Shown: positions 44,551-52,679 of the stretch, piece by piece
Position numbering within the stretch: position 1 is the first letter of the stretch
Layout: each line of letters opens with the position of its first letter
Source: Saccharothrix syringae
GTDB lineage: Bacteria; Actinomycetota; Actinomycetes; Mycobacteriales; Pseudonocardiaceae
NCBI RefSeq assembly: GCF_009498035.1
Contig: NZ_CP034550.1
Location: forward strand, 2,666,001-2,730,000
DNA length: 64,000 bases
Reading direction: 5' to 3'
Translations under genes and position numbers: made by a program
Notes under the pieces: generated by a model
Told to the model about the DNA's origin: nothing
Databases searched by the model: none
What the model saw: only the letters and a program-made list of their open reading frames with translations

Positions 44551-45593
44551 AGCACACCCGCGCGGCCGCCCTAGGCGCGGCCCTGCTCCTGCTCGCGGGC
44601 TGCGGCACCACCACCAAGGACTCCGCGCCCACCGCGACGGGCACCACCGCGCTGACCGCGGACCCGGACGCCCCGGTCAAGCCGGGGCTGGAGGTCGCGT
44701 TCGTGCCCAAGGAGATCGACAACCCGTACGAGAACCTCATCGACCGCGGCGGCATCACCGCGATCGCGGAACTGGGCGGCCAGGGCAAGGAGGTCGGGCC
44801 GTCCGAGGCGTCGGCCTCGTCCCAGGTCTCCTACATCGCCACGCTCGCCCAGCAGGGCCAGGACGCGATCGTCATCGCCGCCAATGACCCGAACGCGGTC
44901 GCGCCCGCCCTCAAGGACGCCATGGCGCGCGGCATCGCGGTCGTCACGTTCGACTCCGACGCCGCCAAGGACGCCCGCCGCGTGTTCGTCAACCAGGCCG
45001 ACTCCGAGGACATCGGCCGCACCCAGGTCCGGTTGCTCGCCGGGCAGATCGGCGGCTCGGGGCAGATCGCGATCCTGTCCGCCACGCCGAACGCCACCAA
45101 CCAGAACACGTGGATCGGGTTCATGCGCCGGGAGCTGGCCGACCACCCGGGCATCGAGCTGGTCCAGGTCGCCTACGGGGACGACGACGACCAGAAGTCG
45201 TTCCAGGAGACCCAGGCGCTGCTGCGGTCGTACCCGGACCTCAAGGGTATCATCGCGCCGACCACGGTCGGCATCTCCGCCGCCGCCCGCTACCTGTCCA
45301 CCTCGCCGCGCAAGGGGGAGGTGGCGCTGACCGGGCTGGGCACGCCCAACCAGATGCGCCGGTTCGTCAAGGACGGCACGGTCACCGCGTTCGCCCTGTG
45401 GGACCCCGAGCAGCTGGGCTACCTCGCCGGCCACGCGGCCGCGGCGCTGGCGTCCGGGCAGATCACCGGCGCCGAGGGCGAGGTGCTGCGGGCCGGGAAG
45501 CTCGGCGAGCGCACCATCGGCCGCGACGGCGAGGTCGTGCTCGGCCCGCCCACCACCTTCACCGCCGACAACATCGACGACTACGACTTCTGA
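44547..45593 (+). CDS. Sugar-binding lipoprotein, rhamnose (RhaS)-like
   Basis: A 348-residue substrate-binding lipoprotein. The signal (RAAALGAALLLLAGCGTT) ends in a lipobox (LLAGC). The mature part follows the RhaS pattern: VAFVPKEIDNPYENLIDRGG, VIAANDPNAVAPALKDA, FDSDAAKDARRVFVNQA, and NATNQNTWIGFMRREL. The KEIDNPY motif distinguishes the rhamnose group from ribose or galactose proteins. It completes the ABC importer with the three genes before it. Confidence 0.9.
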   Translation: MKHTRAAALGAALLLLAGCGTTTKDSAPTATGTTALTADPDAPVKPGLEVAFVPKEIDNPYENLIDRGGITAIAELGGQGKEVGPSEASASSQVSYIATLAQQGQDAIVIAANDPNAVAPALKDAMARGIAVVTFDSDAAKDARRVFVNQADSEDIGRTQVRLLAGQIGGSGQIAILSATPNATNQNTWIGFMRRELADHPGIELVQVAYGDDDDQKSFQETQALLRSYPDLKGIIAPTTVGISAAARYLSTSPRKGEVALTGLGTPNQMRRFVKDGTVTAFALWDPEQLGYLAGHAAAALASGQITGAEGEVLRAGKLGERTIGRDGEVVLGPPTTFTADNIDDYDF

Positions 45594-45605
45594 GAGCAGG
45601 TCCCG

Positions 45606-46955
45606 ATGAGGAGGGCGACCACCGCGGCGCCGCCGCCCGCCGTCACCCCGCTGTCCGACACGCTGCTCGACCAGTCCGCGCTGTACTTCGTCTCCTACGA
45701 CGGGCTGGTCAACAACAACGCGTTCCAGGACGCCCTGATCACCTACAACGGCCACCAGTACGCGGCCTGGTACACGGCGGGCCGCAACGCCGTGGTGGCC
45801 CGCCGCCCGCTCGGCGGGCCGTGGGAGACCGCCGTGCTGCCGCACCGGTTGAGCGCCGACGACTCGCACAACGTGATCTCGCTGGGCGTGTCACCGCGCG
45901 ACGGCGCCCTGCACGTGGCGATGGACACCCACAACACGCGCCTGCACTACACGCGGTCGGTGACCGGGCTGGTGTCCGACCCCGGCGCGCACCGCTGGTC
46001 GCCGGCGCTGTTCGGGGCGGTGGCGCGCACCCTGGGCGGGGTCGAGCCCGGGAACATGACCTACCCGCAGTTCGTGGTCACGCCCGAGGGGCTGCTCCAG
46101 TTCAGCTACCGCACCGGCGGCTCCGGCAACGGGGTGAACGAGCTGGCCGAGTACTCCGGCGGCACGTGGCGGCGGCTGGGCGCGTGGACCTCGGCGACGG
46201 GCGACTACACCGGCCCGAACGGCGTGGTGTCCACGACCCGCAGCATGTACCTGCACGGGCTGACCTACGACCGGCGCGGCCGGCTGCACGCGGCGTTCAC
46301 CTGGCGCGAGGGCGACACCGGGGTGCTGTGCGGCGCCGGCGGCCTGACCAACCACGACACCGGCTACGCCCGCAGCGACGACCGGGGCCGCACGTGGCGC
46401 AACTCGGCCGGGGCGGTGGTGGGGACGACCGGCGGCACGGGGGTGTCGGTGACCTCGCCGGGCCTGGTCGTCGACCCGCTGGGCCCGAACCACGGGCTGA
46501 TGAACCAGGAGGGGCAGGCCGTCGACTCGACCGGCACGCCGCACGTGGTGATCAGCTACGTGCCGGGGCGGTTCACCCGGTGCGTGTCGGACTACGCCCG
46601 GCAGCGCGCCCGGTGCGGAAGGGTGTTCCACGTGTTCCGGAACGCGGACGGGACGTGGACCAAGCGGGAGGTGCCGGTGCCGCCGGGCAGCACGCAGCGC
46701 ACCAAGCTGGTCTTCGACGCCGCCGACAACGCCTACCTGGTCATGCCGCGCGGCCGGGTCGTCTCGGCGAGCCGCGCCGGCGGGTGGACCGACTGGGCCC
46801 TGGTGCACGACCGGCCGGAGATGAACGCGTTCGGCGAGGTCAACGTGGACGCGACGCGGGTGGCGGTGGACGGCGTGCTGTCGTTCCAGTACCAGCAGCG
46901 CTCCACCGGCACGACCCCGTCGCCGATCCGCGTGGCGGACCTGCGGCTGGGGTGA
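45606..46955 (+). CDS. BNR_4 repeat protein, probable rhamnose-glucuronate-acting enzyme (GH145/PL42-like)
   Basis: A 449-residue seven-bladed beta-propeller candidate. BNR_4-type blades appear at YNGHQYAAWYTAGRNAVVARR, SHNVISLGVSPRDGALHVAMD, MTYPQFVVTPEGLLQFSYR and LTYDRRGRLHAAFTWREGD. This family includes enzymes that release L-rhamnose from rhamnosyl-glucuronate caps of arabinogalactan (GH145, and PL42 lyases). Its place after a rhamnose-type importer supports that. No signal peptide is visible (MRRATTAAPPPAVTP), unlike most secreted members, so it may act on imported oligosaccharides or have lost its leader. Specificity is inference. Confidence 0.72.
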   Translation: MRRATTAAPPPAVTPLSDTLLDQSALYFVSYDGLVNNNAFQDALITYNGHQYAAWYTAGRNAVVARRPLGGPWETAVLPHRLSADDSHNVISLGVSPRDGALHVAMDTHNTRLHYTRSVTGLVSDPGAHRWSPALFGAVARTLGGVEPGNMTYPQFVVTPEGLLQFSYRTGGSGNGVNELAEYSGGTWRRLGAWTSATGDYTGPNGVVSTTRSMYLHGLTYDRRGRLHAAFTWREGDTGVLCGAGGLTNHDTGYARSDDRGRTWRNSAGAVVGTTGGTGVSVTSPGLVVDPLGPNHGLMNQEGQAVDSTGTPHVVISYVPGRFTRCVSDYARQRARCGRVFHVFRNADGTWTKREVPVPPGSTQRTKLVFDAADNAYLVMPRGRVVSASRAGGWTDWALVHDRPEMNAFGEVNVDATRVAVDGVLSFQYQQRSTGTTPSPIRVADLRLG

Positions 46956-46996
46956 CGCGCCCGGGGCGGCGTCCGGCGGCGCCGCCCCCCGCGTCC

Positions 46997-47809
46997 TCAG
47001 TAGCCGACGTAACCGCTGCCCACGGCCATCGAGACCAGGCCGGGGTGGTTGTGGAAGCCGCCGTAGCGGGCGTAGGTGTAGCGGACGCCCGCGATGATGT
47101 TGTCCACCGGGTTGTAGATGTCGTCGTGGCCCGGCAGCTTGTAGTACTGGAAGGTGGGGTCGATGCACTGCATCAGGCCCTTGGACGGCGTGCCGCGCAT
47201 GGCGTTGGAGTCCCAGGTGTTCACGGCGTTGGGGTTGCCGTTGGACTCCTTGATGATGATCGTGTAGATCTCGTCGAGGCTGCCCTCGTCGATCGGCGTG
47301 CCGTTGGCGGCGAGGATGCCGATGGCCTCGCGGATCCAGCCCTCGACCTGCCGCTGCTTGGGCGGCTTGGCCGCCTCGGCGGCCTCGCGGGCCGCCTTCT
47401 CCTCGGCCGCCTTGCGGGCCGTGTAGCTGCCCTGCGCGAAGGTGCTGGCCTGGTTGAACGCGTGCAGCGCGGTCAACTGCTCCTGCCGGACGATGCGGGC
47501 GGTCTCGGAGCCGAGGTCGATCGCGTGGACGGTCTCGACCTTGCCGGTGCGCACCACGCCCGTGTCGGGCACGCCGCCGAAGTCGGCGCCGCCCGCGACG
47601 GGGCTGAAGTGCCCGCTCATCGTGCTGGCGGCCGCGGCGCCCGCGCCGCCCACCACGCCCACGGCGACGGCCACGCCCGCGAGGCGCTTGGGCAGCACCC
47701 GCTCGGGTTCGGCCCGGTGGGCGCCCCGGTAGCCGGGCGGGGGCGTGGGTACCCGGAACCGGATCGTCTCCTGCTCAGGGTCGTTCTTGGGTCGAGCGTG
47801 CCGAGCCAA
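46997..47809 (-). CDS. Secreted transglycosylase (SLT-like) domain protein
   Basis: A 270-residue cell-wall enzyme. A single hydrophobic stretch (about 44-63; GVAVAVGVVGGAGAAAAS) anchors or exports it. A charged helical linker (KAAEEKAAREAAEAAK) follows. The C-terminal domain (about 155-270) is the actinobacterial lytic transglycosylase type: IIIKESNGNPNAVNTWDSNA with the catalytic Glu, then GTPSKGLMQCIDPTF and VDNIIAGVRYTYARYGG. The start is a TTG at 47809 with AGGAGG 8 bp upstream. It probably cleaves peptidoglycan during growth. It is a single gene, convergent with the BNR protein. Confidence 0.9.
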   Translation of the reverse strand: MARHARPKNDPEQETIRFRVPTPPPGYRGAHRAEPERVLPKRLAGVAVAVGVVGGAGAAAASTMSGHFSPVAGGADFGGVPDTGVVRTGKVETVHAIDLGSETARIVRQEQLTALHAFNQASTFAQGSYTARKAAEEKAAREAAEAAKPPKQRQVEGWIREAIGILAANGTPIDEGSLDEIYTIIIKESNGNPNAVNTWDSNAMRGTPSKGLMQCIDPTFQYYKLPGHDDIYNPVDNIIAGVRYTYARYGGFHNHPGLVSMAVGSGYVGY

Positions 47810-48577
47810 AGGTGCAGCCTCCTGCGTCGGGGAGTTCCGGCACCGGACCTGGCGGGGGATCCAGGTGGACGGGCCCGGGTTCGGGGGGTGGGCCCGTGTC
47901 CTTTCGGTGACAGAACCGTGATCTGCGCGCGAGAACGTAACCGCTCGTGATTTGGCGAGGCAAGGATTGAGCCGTTACGGGTGAGCTTCGTCACGTCCCA
48001 GTGGGGCGTGTGGTCACGGAGCGTGCGTCACCCGGTCACGAGCGTTTTGGAGGGGTGACTGCGGGGCACTGGCGCTCCCGACTTCCGCGCCCGCCCTCAC
48101 CCGGCCGCCGGCCACCTCGCCCCAGTGCGGCCAGCTGGGCGAATGCCAGTCAACAAGGCCGTAGTGGCCGCTTCGGCGAGCCGGCCGGCGCCCGGACACC
48201 GAGGCGGCCGGGACCTGCTCACCCGGCTGCGGACGCCTCGCCCACCGACCCGCGGCGTGGTTCCCGCCCCTGCGCGTGCCGGCGATGCGCGTACCGGCGA
48301 TCGTGGCGCTGCCGCTGGAGCGGCACGACGACGTGGTGCGCTACGCGTCCGACCGGACGCTGCGCGACCTCGCGCCCGACGAGTGCGGCAGCGAGACCCG
48401 CCCGTCGCTGGACGGTCACGCGGCGCTGAACCGCCAGGCGTGGCGAATGGTCCTGCTCTGCACGGCTTTTCGGCCTACAGATCCGCGTTCGGACGGCCGA
48501 ATTCGGTGATGTCGTACGTGATCACCGTCGTGCGCCGACGTTGTCGCGTATGGGCAGGTCAGTGGGGAAAGGCAGGG

Positions 48578-48591
48578 GGAGAGCGCTTTCC
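48578..48591. promoter_or_regulatory. Second LacI-type box upstream of AA10
   Basis: GGAGAGCGCTTTCC is an imperfect palindrome (one mismatch) centred on GAGCGCTT, similar to LacI-family sites. It lies about 140 bp before the AA10 start and 93 bp from the perfect box. Confidence 0.4.
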
Positions 48592-48670
48592 GAAGCGCCG
48601 CGCGAGCCGTGATCGCTACAGAAAGTTTCGTTGAAGTTTCGCAGAGTGACCTATACGCTGAGGCGTGCTC

Positions 48671-48684
48671 TGGGAGCGCTCCCA
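48671..48684. promoter_or_regulatory. Perfect CebR box upstream of AA10
   Basis: TGGGAGCGCTCCCA is identical to the CebR operator of Streptomyces cellulose-utilization genes. With flanking C and G the dyad is 16 bp. It sits 45 bp before the ATG, a position where a repressor would block transcription. This supports cello-oligosaccharide induction. Confidence 0.75.
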
Positions 48685-48728
48685 GGTCGATCACCGTTGC
48701 TCGATCATCCGGAGAAGGAGGCCCAACC

Positions 48729-49391
48729 ATGCGTCTGCGCAGCACCTTCGGGTCCGTCGGCAGGCGGCAGGGCGTCATCGCAGTGGTAGCCGCCATGCTG
48801 GCATGCATGTTCGTCGGGGCCCCGGCGGCCTCGGCGCACGGCACCATCGTCGGCCCCGCCACCCGTGCCTACCAGTGCTGGCAGGCTTGGGGCAGCCAGC
48901 ACACGAACCCCGCCATGCAGCAGCAGGACCCCATGTGCTACCAGGCGTTCCAGGCGAACGCCGACACCATGTGGAACTGGATGAGCGCACTGCGGGACGG
49001 GCTCGGCGGCAACTTCCAGGGGGCGACCCCCAACGGCCAGCTCTGCAGCAACGCCCTCGCGCGCAACAACGCCCTGAACACCCCCGGCAAGTGGCGGACC
49101 ACCAACGTCGGCAGCAGCTTCCAGATGCACCTGTACGACCAGGCCAGCCACGGCGCCGACTTCTTCCGCGTCTACATCAGCAAGCAGGGGTTCGACCCGA
49201 CCACGCAGTCCCTCGGCTGGGGCAACCTCGACCTCGTCACCACCACCGGCCGGTACGCGCCGGCCAAGGACATCACGTTCAACGTCCAGACCAACGGCTC
49301 CTACCGCGGCCACCACGTCGTGTTCACGATCTGGCAGGCGTCGCACCTGGACCAGGCGTACATGTGGTGCAGTGACGTGAACTTCGGCTGA
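48729..49391 (+). CDS. AA10 lytic polysaccharide monooxygenase (LPMO10B-like)
   Basis: A 220-residue secreted copper oxygenase that breaks crystalline polysaccharide. The signal peptide is residues 1-36, cut before His37, the N-terminal copper ligand (HGTIVGPATRAYQCW). The second ligand is His141 in DQASHGADFF, and Phe219 (CSDVNF) is the probable axial residue. The pattern NPAMQQQDPMCYQAFQ, with KQGFDPTTQSLGWG, closely follows Streptomyces LPMO10B, which oxidises cellulose. There is no binding module. GGAGAAGGAGG precedes the ATG. A CebR box upstream and a strong terminator downstream mark it as a single regulated gene. Confidence 0.94.
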   Translation: MRLRSTFGSVGRRQGVIAVVAAMLACMFVGAPAASAHGTIVGPATRAYQCWQAWGSQHTNPAMQQQDPMCYQAFQANADTMWNWMSALRDGLGGNFQGATPNGQLCSNALARNNALNTPGKWRTTNVGSSFQMHLYDQASHGADFFRVYISKQGFDPTTQSLGWGNLDLVTTTGRYAPAKDITFNVQTNGSYRGHHVVFTIWQASHLDQAYMWCSDVNFG

Positions 49392-49416
49392 CCCCGGTCA
49401 CCGGAATCCCCGCAGT

Positions 49417-49452
49417 GGCCGGCCCGGCACCAGCGTTGGTGCCGGGCCGGCC
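49417..49452 (+). terminator. Strong hairpin terminator after AA10
   Basis: GGCCGGCCCGGCACCA pairs perfectly with TGGTGCCGGGCCGGCC across a GCGT loop, followed by TTTC. It lies 25 bp after the stop. Confidence 0.92.
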
Positions 49453-49528
49453 TTTCGGCGTCCCGGGTTCGTCGCACGCGGCCCTGCTCGCCGCGTACCT
49501 GGACGACCGGTGGCCTTAGATTGGTGAC

Positions 49529-50731
49529 GTGAGCGCGACGGGCAGCGGCAGGCAGCCGCACGTGGTCTCGGGGCGGCAGTCCGAGCTGCTCGCCGTGCTG
49601 CGGGACGAGGGCGCGATGTCCCGGGTGGCGCTGGGCGAGCGGTTGGAGCTGCCCCGGGCGAAGCTGACCGCCGAGCTGGCCCGGCTGGTCGACGTCGGCC
49701 TGGTGCAGGTCGGCGGTCCGGCGGCGAGCCGGGGCGGGCGGCGGTCCACGCTGGTGCACCTGGCCGACGACCTGCGCGTGCTCGGCGTGGACGTCGGCGC
49801 CACGTCGGTGACCGTGGCGGTGACCGACGGCCGGTGCGAGGTGCTGGAGAGCCGCAGCGAGGAGTGCGACGTCCGGGACGGTCCGGCGCGGGTGCTGGGG
49901 CGCGTGGCGGAGCTGGCCGACGTCGTCCACGCCAAGGCGGCGGGGCGGCTGATCGGCGCGGGCATCGGCCTGCCGGGCCCGGTGAGCTTCCGCGACGGCA
50001 TGCCGGTGGCGCCGCCGATCATGCCCGGCTGGGACCGCTACCCGGTGCGCGACGAGCTGGCCGGCCGGTGGGGCTGCCCGGTGACGGTCGACAACGACGT
50101 CAACGCGATGGCCCTGGGCGAGCGGCACGCGGGCGTGGCCCGGTCGCTGGAGGACCTGATCTTCGTCAAGGTCGGCACCGGCATCGGGTGCGGCATCGTG
50201 CTCGGCGGCCGGGTCTACCGGGGCGTGGCGGGCACGGCCGGCGACATCGGGCACATCCGGCTGGACGACTTCGGGCCGGCGTGCGCCTGCGGTGAGGTCG
50301 GGTGCCTGGAGGCGTACTTCGGCGGCGCGGCCCTGGCCCGGGACGCCGCGGCGCTGGCCCGCGCCGGCCGGTCGCCGGCCCTGGCGAACGCGCTGCGCGA
50401 CAAGGGCGCGTTGACCGCCGAGGACGTGGGCACCGCCGCCGCGGCCGGCGACTTCGCCGCGGCCAACCTGGTGCGCGAGGGCGGGCGGCGGCTGGGGCAC
50501 GTGGTCGCGTCGCTGGTCAGCTTCCTGAACCCGGGCATGGTGGTGATCGGCGGCGGGGTGTCGCGGCTGGGCCACTCGCTGCTGGCCGAGGTGCGCAGCG
50601 CGGTCTACCGGCGCTCGCTGCCCCTGGCGACGGGCAACCTGCCGATCGTGCTGTCCGAGCTGGGCGACCTGGCCGGGGTGACCGGCGCCGCCTGGTCGGC
50701 CACGGACCGAGCCTTCTCCGCGGCGGGCTGA
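49529..50731 (+). CDS. ROK-family transcriptional regulator
   Basis: A 400-residue repressor. An N-terminal winged helix (GRQSELLAVLRDEGAMSRVALGERLELPRAKLTAELARLVDVG) is fused to a ROK sugar-kinase-like fold. The latter has VLGVDVGATSVTVAVTDG, the VDNDVNAMALGE motif, GTGIGCGIVLGG, and a zinc site GHIRLDDFGPACACGEVGCLEAY. It likely senses a sugar and controls the ABC importer and enzymes downstream. The GTG at 49529 is the ORF's natural start. Confidence 0.93.
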   Translation: MSATGSGRQPHVVSGRQSELLAVLRDEGAMSRVALGERLELPRAKLTAELARLVDVGLVQVGGPAASRGGRRSTLVHLADDLRVLGVDVGATSVTVAVTDGRCEVLESRSEECDVRDGPARVLGRVAELADVVHAKAAGRLIGAGIGLPGPVSFRDGMPVAPPIMPGWDRYPVRDELAGRWGCPVTVDNDVNAMALGERHAGVARSLEDLIFVKVGTGIGCGIVLGGRVYRGVAGTAGDIGHIRLDDFGPACACGEVGCLEAYFGGAALARDAAALARAGRSPALANALRDKGALTAEDVGTAAAAGDFAAANLVREGGRRLGHVVASLVSFLNPGMVVIGGGVSRLGHSLLAEVRSAVYRRSLPLATGNLPIVLSELGDLAGVTGAAWSATDRAFSAAG

Positions 50732-51116
50732 GGACCGCCACACCTCCGATGTCTGTCCTGCGGGCCGTGGTCGGGCCGCAGCGCTGACGCGTGCCATATT
50801 TACGACACCAGCTCGTTCCGCTTCTCGCTGAATCGAGCCAACTTTTGCAGCTTCCGTACAAAAGTACGTCCAGGTTCTTGCGGAAGTACCGGTCCAACTG
50901 CCACGATCTGCCGCAACTCACGCCGAGGGCGTGAGCTGGACCACTTCCTTCCCTGAACCCCCTCGGCGAAGTCGGAGGCGTGATGCGGGTGCGGCACCGG
51001 GTCGGGCACGAGGCGCACCGCGCCCTCCTGCCGCGAACCTCCCGCACGCACCACGCTCTCGCACCCGCCGTGAGGTCGGGTCTTTCGACGGTGCCCGCCA
51101 AGGGAGGGACCCCGGC
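50732..51116. promoter_or_regulatory. Promoter/operator region of the ROK-linked sugar operon
   Basis: No gene is supported in these 385 bases, which include an AT-richer patch at about 50795-50890. Within it lie ACTTTTG (50841-50847) paired with CAAAAGT (50859-50865), and the perfect dyad GTACAAAAGTAC (50856-50867). These are the best operator candidates for the ROK regulator. A GGGAGGG ribosome site precedes the ATPase start. Confidence 0.55.
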
Positions 51117-52679
51117 ATGACGCTGCTGAAGATGACCGGCATCGGCAAGGTCTTCCCCGGCGTGCGCGCCCTGGACGGGGTGGACCTGGAGGTCGTCGAG
51201 GGCGAGGTGCACTGCCTGCTCGGCCAGAACGGCGCCGGCAAGTCGACCCTGATCAAGGTCCTCGCGGGCGCCCACCAGCCCGACGAGGGCGAGATCACCT
51301 GGCGCGGCGAGCGCACCGCGCTGCCCTCGCCGGTGGCCGCGCTGCGCCTGGGCGTGGCGACCGTCTACCAGGAGCTGGACCTGGTGCCGGGCCTGTCGGT
51401 GGCGGAGAACGTGTTCCTCGGCCACGAGCCGAGCCGGTTCGGCTTCACCGGCGGCCGCGCGGCCCGGCGGCGCACCCGGGCCCTGCTGGCCCGCCTCGGC
51501 CACCCCGGGATCGACCCCGACCGCGAGGTCGGCCTGCTCCCCGCGGCCGGGCAGCAACTGGTGTCCCTGGCCCGCGCGCTCGCCCACGACGCCCGGCTGA
51601 TCGTGATGGACGAGCCGACCGCCGCCCTGGCCGCCGACGAGGTGGACAACCTGTTCCGCATCGTCGCCGAGCTGACCGCCGACGGCGTCGCCGTCCTCTA
51701 CATCTCGCACCGGCTGGAGGAGATCCGCCGCATCGGCACCAGGGTCACCGTGCTCAAGGACGGCCGCACGGTCGCCGCCGACCTGCCCGCCGACACCCCG
51801 ACCGCCGAGCTGGTCGACCTGATGTCCGGCCGCCGGGTGGAGGCGGTGTTCCCGCACCGCGACGCGTCCGCGGTGGACCTGACCAGGGAGGTCCTGGTCG
51901 TCGAGGGCCTGACCAGGCGCGGCGAGTTCCGCGACGTGTCCTTCCGGGTGCGCGCGGGCGAGGTGCTGGGCATCGCGGGCCTGGTCGGCGCCGGCCGCAG
52001 CGAGGTGCTGGAGACCGTGTTCGGCGCCCGCACCCCCGACGCGGGCGTGGTCCGGGTCGACGGCAGGCCGGTGACCCCGGGCAGCGTGCCCGCCGCGGTC
52101 CGGGCCGGCATCGGGCTGGCCCCCGAGGAGCGCAAGGCCCAGGGGCTGCTGCTGGACCTGACCGTCGCGCACAACGTCACCCTGGCCGCGCTGCCCGCCT
52201 ACAGCACCGCCGGGGTCGTCGACCGCGCCCGCGAGCTGCGCGACTCCCGCACCGCCCTGGAACGCCTGGACCTGCGCCCCGCCGACCCCGGCCGGCTGGT
52301 GGCCGAGTTCTCCGGCGGCAACCAGCAGAAGGTGGTGGTGGCGCGCTGGCTGGTCCGCGGCTGCCGCGTGCTGCTGCTGGACGAGCCGACCCGCGGCGTG
52401 GACGTGGGCGCGCGCGCCGAGCTGTACCGGGTGGTCCACGAGCTGGCGGCCGCCGGCGTGGCCGTCGTGCTGGTCTCCAGCGAGGTCGCCGAGGTGCTGG
52501 GCCTGGCCGACCGGGTGCTGGTGCTGCGCGACGGCGAGGTCGTCGCGGACCGCGCCGCCGACGAGCTCACCGAGTCCGACGTGCTGGACCTGGTGATGGC
52601 CGGGAGCGCCGTGACCGGGCCAATGACCGGCCCGGTGACCCGTCCAGTGACCGGCTCAGTGACCGAGGAGGGCCAGTGA
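51117..52679 (+). CDS. Sugar ABC transporter ATPase (RbsA family)
   Basis: A 520-residue protein with two nucleotide-binding domains for monosaccharide import. NBD1 has LLGQNGAGKSTLIKVLAG and LIVMDEPTAALAADEV. NBD2 has LVGAGRSEVLETVFG, FSGGNQQKVVVARWL and LLLDEPTRGVDVG. The tail has an unusual run of repeated TGP-type residues (VTGPMTGPVTRPVTGS) encoded by a short repeat near 52611-52665. ATG 51117 follows GGGAGGG; the longer upstream frame is not needed. The stop overlaps the permease start (GTGA). Confidence 0.94.
   Translation: MTLLKMTGIGKVFPGVRALDGVDLEVVEGEVHCLLGQNGAGKSTLIKVLAGAHQPDEGEITWRGERTALPSPVAALRLGVATVYQELDLVPGLSVAENVFLGHEPSRFGFTGGRAARRRTRALLARLGHPGIDPDREVGLLPAAGQQLVSLARALAHDARLIVMDEPTAALAADEVDNLFRIVAELTADGVAVLYISHRLEEIRRIGTRVTVLKDGRTVAADLPADTPTAELVDLMSGRRVEAVFPHRDASAVDLTREVLVVEGLTRRGEFRDVSFRVRAGEVLGIAGLVGAGRSEVLETVFGARTPDAGVVRVDGRPVTPGSVPAAVRAGIGLAPEERKAQGLLLDLTVAHNVTLAALPAYSTAGVVDRARELRDSRTALERLDLRPADPGRLVAEFSGGNQQKVVVARWLVRGCRVLLLDEPTRGVDVGARAELYRVVHELAAAGVAVVLVSSEVAEVLGLADRVLVLRDGEVVADRAADELTESDVLDLVMAGSAVTGPMTGPVTRPVTGSVTEEGQ

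Larger units (their letters stand above)
47810..48728. other. Long intergenic region between transglycosylase and AA10 genes
   Basis: No gene is convincingly supported over 919 bases. On the minus strand the transglycosylase leader has two stems: ACGGGCCC/GGGCCCGT (within 47869-47897) and ACCTGG/CCAGGT (47846-47865). I cannot match these to a known riboswitch. A frame at 48276-48509 (VRYASDRTLRDLAPDECG) looks weakly protein-like but has no ribosome site. The right end carries two LacI-type palindromes and the AA10 promoter. Confidence 0.5.

Noticed and set aside
47813..47990. Cyclic di-AMP (ydaO-type) riboswitch before the transglycosylase
   Set aside because: Such switches often precede actinobacterial wall enzymes, but the conserved GGGGAACC/GGGGUGAAUC words are missing; only simple hairpins are seen.
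48125..48634. Coding frames in 48001-48634
   Set aside because: No ribosome site, poor codon pattern, no recognisable motif; one short patch (48276-48509) is noted in the gap entry only.
50931..51116. Upstream extension of the sugar ATPase (62 residues)
   Set aside because: Not part of the RbsA family; GGGAGGG and the conserved start favour ATG 51117.
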